Source: an uncultured Enhydrobacter sp. (lineage in GTDB: Bacteria; Pseudomonadota; Gammaproteobacteria; Pseudomonadales; Moraxellaceae). From it: a stretch of DNA of 64,000 bases. Location: assembly GCA_946222995.1 (NCBI GenBank), contig CAMIOS010000001.1:1-64000 (forward strand), given 5' to 3'. The notes below the pieces were generated by a model that worked only from the letters and a program-made list of their open reading frames with translations, was not told where the DNA came from and searched no databases. Shown piece after piece: positions 8,876 to 16,571 of the stretch (position 1 is its first letter; each line of letters opens with the position of its first letter). A program made the position numbers and the translations under genes.

Positions 8876-10945
8876 ATGAAACAATCCACCGCACTTGATA
8901 TCCTAAAAACTGGCAAAAATGTATTTTTGACTGGCTCAGCTGGGGCGGGCAAGACCTATACCATCAATCAATACTTGCGTTACCTACGAGCCCGTGATGT
9001 CAATGTCGCCGTGACGGCAAGTACCGGTATAGCCGCCACCCACATGAACGGCATGACTATTCATAGCTGGTCGGGGATTGGCATTGCCGATGAATTGACC
9101 GCCAAAGACCTCGCTCGTATCAAAAAACGCCAAATCGTCGCCGAGCGTATCGAACGCACCCAAGTGCTGGTGATTGATGAAATATCCATGCTGCACAAAA
9201 AGCAATTTGACATGATCAATCAAGTCATGCAGGCGGTTAAAGACAATGATTTACCATTTGGTGGGGTGCAGCTGTTGGTGGCGGGGGATTTTTTTCAATT
9301 GCCGCCCATCGGAGAGCCATCGGAGACCACGAGGGATAAATTTGCTTTTATGTCACAGGCATGGCTCGATGCCGATTTTGCCATTTGTTATTTGACCGAA
9401 CAACACCGCCAAAAAACCCAAAATGACCTTGTAGAAGGTAATCAATACCACGGACTAGACCTTAACGCGATATTGAACCAAATTCGCCGTCAAGAATTTA
9501 CCGAAGCGATTATGCCGGCTTTGCAAGCCACCGCCCACCATGCGCTTGCCCATACTCGTACCCGCCTTTATACCCACAATATCAATGTTAACAGCATCAA
9601 CGAGCAAGAACTTGCCAAGCTCACTACCCCAAGCAAAACCTACCTTGCGTGGAGTGAAGGTGACGAAAAGCTTATCGAAACGCTTAAAAAAGGCGTACGC
9701 AACAATCCCGAACTGTTGCTAAAAATTGGGGCAAAGGTCATGTTTATCAAAAATAACAGCGACATGAATGTGTCTAATGGCACGATGGGTACGGTCGTGG
9801 GCTTTGCCCCAATTATCTTAGAGAAAACTGACAAAGAGAAAACTGACAAAGAGAAAACTGACAAAGAGAAAACTGACAAAGAGAACACCGACAAAGAGAA
9901 CACCGACAAAGAGAACACCGAAAAATCGGAGCATTCACAGACAATCAACGAAAACCCACCAAATGATAATAATGGTGAAAGTAAAACCAATGCTGCAAGC
10001 GAAAACGAAACAAAAGCCGAAACGATCGACGCCACTGATATTACTGACACGATCAGCCAAGCCCTTGAGCAAAAAATGTATCCTGTGGTGGAACTCAATG
10101 ACGGACGTAAAGTCACCGTGGAATATGAATCATGGCGCATTGATGACGAAGAAGGCGAAATTTTGGCGGCGTATTATCATATTCCTTTGACCCTGGCATG
10201 GGCGATTACCATTCATAAAAGTCAGGGCATGACCCTTGATGCGGCTGAAATTGACTTATCGAAAACCTTTGAAAAAGGGCAGGGCTATGTGGCATTATCT
10301 CGCTTAAAACAGCTCTCGGGCTTGCAGTTATTGGGTTTTAATGAACTTAGCTTACAGCTTGATCCGTTAGCAAGAGGGGCGGATAAACGCTTTATCGAGC
10401 TATCGGACGAACAAGAAAGCGAATTTTTACGCAAAAACCCCGAAACCATTAAAGATGAGCAAAACGCCTTTATCCTAAAATCCCGAGGCACGCTGGATAA
10501 AAATAAAATCGAAGCCTATGAAAAACGCCTTATCCAACGAGAAAAAGCCCTCAAACAACGCCAACACAGCGTCCAACAAGCCCAAGCCCTGGCAAGTTTA
10601 ACCGATGGCACACTCACGCCCACGCTACTTGAAACCAAAGCCTTGCTTGATGAAAGCCTTGATATCGCGGATATTGCGGAGATACGAAACCTTGCCCAAT
10701 CCACCATTATGGGGCATATCGAAAAACTGCAAGTGCATTTTTCGCATTTGAATGTTGGGCATATCCGTCCCGATGATGACTGGCTAGAGCCTGTCAAAAC
10801 AGCGTATAACAAAGTCAAACAGCGGGACAAAGACGAAGATAAAGACAGCGATGGCACTATCAAACTCCGTGCGATTTATGATGAAATACGGGGTGAGTAC
10901 AGTTATAACGAGATTCGCTTGGCGTTATTGTTTATCCAAAAGTAG
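8876..10945 (+). CDS. Pif1/RecD-like DNA helicase with C-terminal HTH_40-like domain
   Basis: A 689-residue superfamily 1B helicase. Walker A GSAGAGKT is at residues 20-27 and Walker B VLVIDEISM near 98-106. The GDFFQLPP motif is near 137, and the C-terminal helicase signatures LAWAITIHKSQGMT and GQGYVALSRL are at about 440-475. This order is typical of bacterial Pif1-like proteins that unwind DNA 5'-3'. The C-terminal 130 residues hold a coiled stretch (about 545-575) and a helix-turn-helix-like LDIADIAEIRNLAQSTIMGHI, resembling the HTH_40 module of RecQ-type helicases. A charged low-complexity insert (about residues 315-390) is encoded partly by seven 15-bp repeats and lies between motifs in the second helicase domain, so it should loop out. 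The ribosome binding site is weak. Confidence 0.85.
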   Translation: MKQSTALDILKTGKNVFLTGSAGAGKTYTINQYLRYLRARDVNVAVTASTGIAATHMNGMTIHSWSGIGIADELTAKDLARIKKRQIVAERIERTQVLVIDEISMLHKKQFDMINQVMQAVKDNDLPFGGVQLLVAGDFFQLPPIGEPSETTRDKFAFMSQAWLDADFAICYLTEQHRQKTQNDLVEGNQYHGLDLNAILNQIRRQEFTEAIMPALQATAHHALAHTRTRLYTHNINVNSINEQELAKLTTPSKTYLAWSEGDEKLIETLKKGVRNNPELLLKIGAKVMFIKNNSDMNVSNGTMGTVVGFAPIILEKTDKEKTDKEKTDKEKTDKENTDKENTDKENTEKSEHSQTINENPPNDNNGESKTNAASENETKAETIDATDITDTISQALEQKMYPVVELNDGRKVTVEYESWRIDDEEGEILAAYYHIPLTLAWAITIHKSQGMTLDAAEIDLSKTFEKGQGYVALSRLKQLSGLQLLGFNELSLQLDPLARGADKRFIELSDEQESEFLRKNPETIKDEQNAFILKSRGTLDKNKIEAYEKRLIQREKALKQRQHSVQQAQALASLTDGTLTPTLLETKALLDESLDIADIAEIRNLAQSTIMGHIEKLQVHFSHLNVGHIRPDDDWLEPVKTAYNKVKQRDKDEDKDSDGTIKLRAIYDEIRGEYSYNEIRLALLFIQK
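9821..9925 (+). repeat. in-frame 15-bp tandem repeat, 7 units, inside the Pif1-like gene
   Basis: Four identical copies of GAGAAAACTGACAAA (9821-9880), then two of GAGAACACCGACAAA (9881-9910) and one diverged copy ending in GAAAAA (9911-9925). Each unit encodes EKTDK or ENTDK. The unit length is a multiple of three, so copy-number changes would keep the reading frame. Confidence 0.97.
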
Positions 10946-10990
10946 CCATATATCACACAAGTATCAATAAAGCATTTAAAAGGACGCCCC

Positions 10991-12067
10991 TTGAATTTAG
11001 CAATTAACGGTTTTGGACGTATTGGTCGCAATGTATTACGAGCTTATCTTGAGCGTATGGCAAAAAATCCCAACGCTTTTGGGTTTCAAATTGTTGCCAT
11101 CAATGACATTGCCGACCCCGCCACCTTGATTCATCTACTCAAATATGACAGCACCCACGGCAGACTGTTGGACAAAGGCAAGCTTGATATTCGCCTGACC
11201 ACAGAACATAGTCATGAGCTATCCCCAGTTTTTTTGCAGATGACCACGCCAACCCAACAGCAAAACATCCAACTGATACAACAATCCAACCCCACTCAGC
11301 TGCCTTGGCAAGCCTTAGACATCGATGTTGTGTTAGAAAGTACAGGGCGATTTCGCAGCCATGACCAAGCCTATCAGCACATCCACGCGGGGGCAAAACA
11401 AGTCATCGTGGGGGCAGCCCCGTTTGACCGTGTTGATGCCAGTATCGTGTTGGGGGTCAATGACGCAGAACTTAGCCGTGATAAAAAGATTCTCTCGGGC
11501 GTGTCTTGCACCACACAAGCGATCGTGCCGCTGCTTGCGGTGCTTGATAATGCCTTTGGTATCCAATCGGCGATGATGACCGAAATTCATGCCGTCACTG
11601 CCGATCAAAACGTCCTTGACCAAGTACATCGTGATTTGCGTAGGGCAAGAGCGTCTGGGCATAATATTATCCCAACCACATCAAGTAGTATTGGGGCAGT
11701 CACTCGGGTTTTGCCCCATATGGCGGGCAAGATAAATGGGCATTCGATTCGTGTGCCAACCATTGATGTGGCGGCGATTGATGTGACATTTTGCTTTGCC
11801 AAAAATACCAGTGTCGCTGAGATAAATGCCTTACTTAAGTACAAAAGCGAAAGTAAATTGAAAGGTATTATGGGTTATAGTGATGAGCCATTGGTATCGA
11901 GTGATTTTATTCACCAATCAGAATCATTGGTGATTGATAGTTTGCAGACGATGCAAACATCCACTTGTCAACATAACTTATTTAAAGTATTTGCTTGGTA
12001 TGACAACGAATGGGGCTATGCCAATCGGATGCTCGATGTTTGTCAAAAGTTGGCAACGCTGAAATAA
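10991..12067 (+). CDS. glyceraldehyde-3-phosphate / erythrose-4-phosphate dehydrogenase-like enzyme
   Basis: A 358-residue NAD(P)-dependent dehydrogenase. The Rossmann start is INGFGRIGRNV (residues 5-15), the catalytic cysteine is Cys173 in SCTTQ, and the partner His200 lies 27 residues later, the classical spacing. The C-terminal YDNEWGYANRM is complete. The usual SCTTN(C) is SCTTQA here. Features such as RVPTIDVAAIDVTF and LVSSDF are closer to E4P dehydrogenase (Epd, vitamin B6 synthesis) than to glycolytic GapA, so either role is possible. The start is TTG with an AGGA ribosome binding site at 10981-10984; no in-frame ATG lies nearby before the Rossmann motif. It is separated from the helicase gene by 45 bp. 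Confidence 0.8.
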   Translation: MNLAINGFGRIGRNVLRAYLERMAKNPNAFGFQIVAINDIADPATLIHLLKYDSTHGRLLDKGKLDIRLTTEHSHELSPVFLQMTTPTQQQNIQLIQQSNPTQLPWQALDIDVVLESTGRFRSHDQAYQHIHAGAKQVIVGAAPFDRVDASIVLGVNDAELSRDKKILSGVSCTTQAIVPLLAVLDNAFGIQSAMMTEIHAVTADQNVLDQVHRDLRRARASGHNIIPTTSSSIGAVTRVLPHMAGKINGHSIRVPTIDVAAIDVTFCFAKNTSVAEINALLKYKSESKLKGIMGYSDEPLVSSDFIHQSESLVIDSLQTMQTSTCQHNLFKVFAWYDNEWGYANRMLDVCQKLATLK

Positions 12068-12110
12068 CCCAGCCTTAAAACAACCAGCATTAAAACAAAC
12101 AGGTCAAATA

Positions 12111-12144
12111 AAAAAAGCGAAAACTCAAGTTTCGCTTTTTTATT
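12111..12144. terminator. bidirectional terminator between the GAPDH-like gene and purH
   Basis: AAAAAAGCGAAA (from 12111) pairs with TTTCGCTTTTTT (to about 12140) across a short loop. A- and T-runs on both sides serve the two convergent genes. Confidence 0.88.
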
Positions 12145-12160
12145 GTCAAAGATTTTAAAA

Positions 12161-13747
12161 TTAGTGTCTAAAATGGCGCATACCAGTAAATACCATCGCA
12201 ATGCCATGCGCATCGGCTGCCGCAATGGTTTCATCATCACGAACCGACCCACCGGGTTGAATAATCGCTTTAATGCCCACGGCTGCGGCATTGTCAATGC
12301 CATCACGGAATGGAAAAAACGCATCCGATGCCATCACCGCACCCACAGGCGAAAGTCCAGCATGTTCGGCTTTAATTGCCGCAATCCGAGCAGAATTAAC
12401 CCGGCTCATCTGACCTGCACCCACGCCAATGGTGCGCCCATCTTTGGCATACACAATGGCGTTGGATTTAACGTATTTAGCGACTTTCCAAGTAAAGAGT
12501 AAATCATCGAATTGTTCTTTGGTTGGTTGGACTTTGGTGACAACTGTTAAATCATCCAGCGTAATTAACCCTAAATCTTGCGCTTGAACCAGTAAGCCAC
12601 CCGTCACACGTTTAAAATCAAGCTGTGGTTTACGCTCACTCGTTTTTGGCAATTCGCCACAAACGAGAACCCGTACATTCTTTTTGCTACCTGTGATATC
12701 AAGTACCCCTTCGGCAATGCTTGGGGCGATAATCACTTCGACAAATTGTTTATCAATAATTGCTTGAGCAGTTTTAACATCCAACTCACGGTTAAAGGCG
12801 ATAATCCCACCAAATGCCGATTCTGGGTCGGTAGCAAACGCTTTTTCATAAGCATTGGTCAAATCGCTATCCACCGCCACACCACATGGGTTGGCGTGTT
12901 TGACAATCACACAGGCAGGGGCATCAAACGATTTAACACATTCTAAAGCCGCATCGGTGTCGGCAATGTTGTTGTAAGATAATTCTTTGCCTTGTAGCTG
13001 TCGGGCAGTGGAAATACTGGCTTCTTTTGTGCCATTGACGGGTGATTTTTCGACATAAAAAGCGGCTTGTTGGTGCGGATTTTCACCATAACGCAAATCT
13101 TGGCTTTTATCCATCTGTATATTAAAGGTACGAGGGAATTGCTCGGCTTTATCAAAACCTTGCAAGCGATTGCCCAAGAAATTAGCAATCATGCCATCAT
13201 AGTGTGCGGTGTGTTCAAATGCTTTTACTGCCAAATCAAAGCGGGTTTTGGCACAGATTTCGCCTTCGGCGGTCAGTTCGCCCAAAATCGTGGCATAGTC
13301 GTTGGGACTGGTCACAATGCTGACATGCTCATGGTTTTTAGCCGCTGCTCTGACCATCGTTGGACCCCCAATATCGATATTTTCAATGGCATCTGCTTTG
13401 CTGACGTTGGGATTGGCAACGGTCTGGGCAAAGGGGTATAAATTGACCACCACCATGTCGATACGCTCGATACCATGTGCATTCATCACCACATCATCGA
13501 CACCACGGCGACCCAAGATACCGCCATGAATTTTGGGATGCAAGGTTTTAACACGCCCATCCATCATCTCGCTAAAGCCCGTGTATTCGGCAACTTCAGT
13601 GACTTCAACATCATTGTCTTTTAATAGTTTGTAAGTGCCGCCTGTCGAGAGCAAGCGAAAATTATGGGCCAATAGACCTTTGGCAAAATCGACAATACCA
13701 GATTTATCAGAAACAGAAAGCAGGGCATAGGGCTGTGTCATGGTCAT
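12161..13747 (-). CDS. purH: bifunctional AICAR transformylase / IMP cyclohydrolase
   Basis: A 528-residue cytosolic enzyme for the last two steps of IMP synthesis. The N-terminal IMP cyclohydrolase (MGS-like) domain opens with YALLSVSDKSGIVDFAK and contains LLSTGGT and DGRVKTLHPKIHGG. The AICAR formyltransferase domain follows, with LRYGENPHQQAAFY, KHANPCGVA and the C-terminal SDAFFPFRDG / IIQPGGSVRD motifs. It is the last gene of the fis-purH run on the minus strand. A hairpin lies between fis and purH, so purH probably also has its own promoter. Confidence 0.98.
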   Translation of the reverse strand: MTMTQPYALLSVSDKSGIVDFAKGLLAHNFRLLSTGGTYKLLKDNDVEVTEVAEYTGFSEMMDGRVKTLHPKIHGGILGRRGVDDVVMNAHGIERIDMVVVNLYPFAQTVANPNVSKADAIENIDIGGPTMVRAAAKNHEHVSIVTSPNDYATILGELTAEGEICAKTRFDLAVKAFEHTAHYDGMIANFLGNRLQGFDKAEQFPRTFNIQMDKSQDLRYGENPHQQAAFYVEKSPVNGTKEASISTARQLQGKELSYNNIADTDAALECVKSFDAPACVIVKHANPCGVAVDSDLTNAYEKAFATDPESAFGGIIAFNRELDVKTAQAIIDKQFVEVIIAPSIAEGVLDITGSKKNVRVLVCGELPKTSERKPQLDFKRVTGGLLVQAQDLGLITLDDLTVVTKVQPTKEQFDDLLFTWKVAKYVKSNAIVYAKDGRTIGVGAGQMSRVNSARIAAIKAEHAGLSPVGAVMASDAFFPFRDGIDNAAAVGIKAIIQPGGSVRDDETIAAADAHGIAMVFTGMRHFRH

Positions 13748-13790
13748 ACTCTTTGCTGGGTTAAAATTGTTGGGTTAAGTAAGTTACTAT

Positions 13791-13825
13791 AAAAACAAAA
13801 AAGCCAGTTTGCGATGAACTGACTT
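13791..13825 (-). terminator. terminator-like hairpin between fis and purH (minus strand)
   Basis: Read on the minus strand, AAGTCAGTT (13825-13817) pairs with AACTGGCTT (13809-13801), with one G-T wobble and a 7-base loop. TTTTGTTTTT follows. It could end fis transcription or attenuate read-through into purH. Confidence 0.6.
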
Positions 13826-13915
13826 AAAGCAAAATGAAACTAAACACTATCGCATCGCCTAAATTTTACCATAAAACGAAGGGTAATACGGTGGTAAAAA
13901 AAGATGTTTTGGCAG

Positions 13916-14233
13916 TTATAGCAAATGATGGGTTTTGAGCTTTTTGCGAAGTGTGCCACGATTGAGTCCCAAAATTTCCGCAGTTTTACTTTGATTGCCT
14001 CGGGTTTGTTCAAGTACCACGCTAAGCAGCGGTTTTTCGAGTTGCTGTAGCATGATTTCATACAGATTGGTCGGTTCAGCCCCTTCTAAGATTTTAAAAT
14101 ACTGACGAACCGCACGTTCTACATGGGTCGATAAACTTTCTTCCCCAAAATGCGTGGGGGATGACCTATCATTCGTTGCCTTTTGAGAGGCTAGCGGATT
14201 ACGGCACCCAGTGCTGTCGGTAGAATATGTCAT
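13916..14233 (-). CDS. fis: Fis family nucleoid-associated DNA-binding protein
   Basis: A 105-residue protein, slightly longer than the 98 residues of E. coli Fis. The C-terminal helix-turn-helix is almost complete in the family pattern: RGNQSKTAEILGLNRGTLRKKL at about residues 77-99. The upstream dimerisation helices carry LLSVVLEQT. Fis bends DNA and regulates rRNA, tRNA and many growth-phase genes. An AGGACGA ribosome binding site is in place for this ATG. Gene order prmA, DUF3426, fis, purH matches the pseudomonad arrangement except that dusB, usually just before fis, is absent. Confidence 0.93.
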   Translation of the reverse strand: MTYSTDSTGCRNPLASQKATNDRSSPTHFGEESLSTHVERAVRQYFKILEGAEPTNLYEIMLQQLEKPLLSVVLEQTRGNQSKTAEILGLNRGTLRKKLKTHHLL

Positions 14234-14304
14234 GTTTGTCGTCCTATTGATTTACTTATCAAAGTTAAAGCAATTTTTTAAGTTCTTTATTACATCATAT
14301 AACA

Positions 14305-15468
14305 TCAATAAAAAACGTCAATATTGACTTGCTCAAACTTATTTTTGGGATAATCGATGCGAAGTTTCACAGAAATAATCTGTCCTGCGAGTATCATGGT
14401 GCTACTTTTATCAGCGTATTGCTCGGGGGTCAATACAAATTGGGCATGGGTTTGATTGCCTGAGCGTAAAGTAAATGTTAAATTAGGCAAAAGAACCGGT
14501 TGCTGGGCGGTATTTTTGAGCGCAAAAACCAAATCTGATTGTTTGGCATTTGTTTTTGCAGCATTCAGAGTCAAGGTGTTAACATCGATAAGCTCAGGTT
14601 TAGCAAGTGGCGGATGACAACCTACCACAGCACATAGCCGCTGAATTTGATTGGCTTTTTGCGGGTCTTTGACCAAGTCATTAACATTAAACAAGGTATA
14701 TTGTACCCACAAGCTCAACGCCAACAGCAAGCTACCTATCAACCAAACGAGAGTCATACCAAGAGAGTGAGTTGGCTCTCGTTTCTGAGAAGCCACTTGA
14801 CTGGCTAAGCGTTCTTCAAGCTTTTGTTGATACTCGTTAGTGGTCGGTGGCGTCTCGTAATTGGTCTCTATCCCCAATTCTTCAAGCATCGCGGTCACAT
14901 CATGACTTTGGCGGTTAATGGTGGTGAGCTTCGTATCAGCAATTTGAGATTGGTCATATTTTTTATTGTCTTCTTCAAGAAGCTGTGTGAGCCACGCTTC
15001 ATCGTCGGCTTCTTTTTCAGAGGCTGGGGGCTGGAAAAACTCGCCTGGTTTGGCACTTATAACCGTATCAAAATTTTCAATAATTTCAAAATCCGTTAGT
15101 TCAGATTTTGCTTGATGCGCAGAAGCGATCCTCGGGTGACGTGATTTAGCAACCTGTTGTTTTTTATCCGGCGCTGCCACGCGAACTAAGTTGCCCGTTT
15201 CATCTAAGCCAGCATGATCATCAAATAACAAAGGTGGTTCGTCAGTCGCTGATTTGTCGATCTGTGCGTTGGGTGATGTTAATGCTGAATTTGATAAAGG
15301 GGTCAGCGACGTTTGTAACGGCGCGACTAAGTTGTCAATTGCCGAAAAGATTGTTTGACAGTTCCCACACCGTGCGTAGCCACTTTTTAGCTCCAGTTGT
15401 TGTTCTATGAGGCTAAAGGTATGTTGGCAGGCAGGACAACGCGTTAAATGTTGTATGGCACGGGTCAT
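14305..15468 (-). CDS. DUF3426 zinc-ribbon membrane protein
   Basis: A 387-residue protein. An N-terminal MJ0042-type zinc ribbon has two CxxC pairs (CPAC at about 12-15, CGNC at about 34-37). A long acidic, probably disordered linker follows, and one membrane helix lies at about 232-255. The C-terminal beta-rich DUF3426 domain (about 270-387) is probably periplasmic, with the zinc ribbon in the cytosol. Function is unknown in the family; the conserved position between prmA and fis is the main contextual clue. It ends 72 bp before fis, and both genes run on the minus strand. Confidence 0.82.
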   Translation of the reverse strand: MTRAIQHLTRCPACQHTFSLIEQQLELKSGYARCGNCQTIFSAIDNLVAPLQTSLTPLSNSALTSPNAQIDKSATDEPPLLFDDHAGLDETGNLVRVAAPDKKQQVAKSRHPRIASAHQAKSELTDFEIIENFDTVISAKPGEFFQPPASEKEADDEAWLTQLLEEDNKKYDQSQIADTKLTTINRQSHDVTAMLEELGIETNYETPPTTNEYQQKLEERLASQVASQKREPTHSLGMTLVWLIGSLLLALSLWVQYTLFNVNDLVKDPQKANQIQRLCAVVGCHPPLAKPELIDVNTLTLNAAKTNAKQSDLVFALKNTAQQPVLLPNLTFTLRSGNQTHAQFVLTPEQYADKSSTMILAGQIISVKLRIDYPKNKFEQVNIDVFY

Positions 15469-15588
15469 GGTGAGGTTTCTTCCATTAAGTAGAGGCTAAC
15501 GGCTATTTAAGCGATATCTAATTAAAAAGTCAATAAATGTAATCAAAAATTGCCAATTTTCCTAAAATACCCGTTATCCTGCTTAAGC

Positions 15589-16512
15589 CTAGCCTAGACG
15601 GGTGCCGGATAAGCGATGCCAATGTTTGTCTTCTTGACGACTAAAGGTAAATTCATCACTCATATCAAAATATGGCTGATACGCGGCTTTGACATCATTG
15701 ACTTGGTTTTCGATCAAGCCTGCCAGTACGATTTTACCTTGATTATTGGCAGTTTTATGCGTTAATAGTTTGGCAAAATAAGGCGCTAGGCTGATCAGCG
15801 GCTTTGCCAAAATATTGGCGGTAATCATATCGGCAGGCAAATAGGCATCGGTTTGATAAAACTGCTCAAATTCTTCGGGCAAAAACGCATGTAATTTATC
15901 GCTTACTTGATTGCGCTGGGCATTTTGGTTGGTGGCTAGCACCGCTTGCGGGTCGATATCCACGGCATACACGTATTTTGCCCCCAGTAACAGAGCAGCA
16001 ATGCCCAAAATCCCTGAGCCGCAGCCATAATCAATCAACACTTTGTCGGTCAAATCCTGCTCTGTCAGCCAGTCTAAGCACAGCCGAGTGGTGGCGTGAT
16101 AGCCTGTGCCAAATGCCAAGCCAGGATCCATCAGGATGTTAACGGCATCGGGATTGGGCGGGGTTAGCCATTTTGGCACAATCCACAGCCCATTGGCACA
16201 TTCAATCGGATGGTAGTGTTTCATCCATTCTCGTTCCCAGTCTTTGTCATCCACACGGCTGCTCCACACCCGAGTGGCAGTGACTTGCTGGGCGATGTCT
16301 TGGCTCAAGGATTCAAGATTAGTCGTGGTATCAAATAACGCTGTGATAATGACATCATCCCATAAAGGCGACTCGCCTGGCAAAGGCTCAAATAGTGGTT
16401 GGTCGCCTGCATCGTCAAGACTAATGCTAAGGGCATCGGCTTCGAGTAATAAGGTTTCTGCTATTTCGGCTTGCGATTTTTCGCATTGGATATGAAGTTG
16501 TTGCCAAGGCAT
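15589..16512 (-). CDS. prmA: ribosomal protein L11 methyltransferase
   Basis: A 307-residue SAM-dependent methyltransferase that trimethylates ribosomal protein L11. The start is placed at 16512 (MPWQQLHIQC), which has a clear AAGGA ribosome binding site. The open frame runs 31 codons further upstream but that part would overlap mrcB and looks non-coding. Family motifs are the substrate-recognition region near WVERxW-like KDWEREWMKHYHP, then the SAM motifs DPGLAFGTGYHATTRLCL, DYGCGSGILGIAAL and DIDPQA. NILAKPL is the family NPPY-like motif variant. It sits 59 bp after mrcB and 120 bp before the DUF3426 gene. Confidence 0.95.
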   Translation of the reverse strand: MPWQQLHIQCEKSQAEIAETLLLEADALSISLDDAGDQPLFEPLPGESPLWDDVIITALFDTTTNLESLSQDIAQQVTATRVWSSRVDDKDWEREWMKHYHPIECANGLWIVPKWLTPPNPDAVNILMDPGLAFGTGYHATTRLCLDWLTEQDLTDKVLIDYGCGSGILGIAALLLGAKYVYAVDIDPQAVLATNQNAQRNQVSDKLHAFLPEEFEQFYQTDAYLPADMITANILAKPLISLAPYFAKLLTHKTANNQGKIVLAGLIENQVNDVKAAYQPYFDMSDEFTFSRQEDKHWHRLSGTRLG

Positions 16513-16571
16513 GGGGTTTTCCTTTTTTATGTTTAAGTTTTTGAAAAATAATGAATAAATAAAAATTGGTA

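Noticed and set aside
9821..9925. A CRISPR-like array
   Set aside because: The 15-bp units are contiguous with no spacers and are in frame within a helicase gene.
15590..15604. A 15-base word (TAGCCTAGACGGGTG) at the 3' end of prmA repeated at 45714-45728
   Set aside because: One shared 15-mer is expected by chance in 64 kb; the copies lie in unrelated contexts (a gene end and a spacer).
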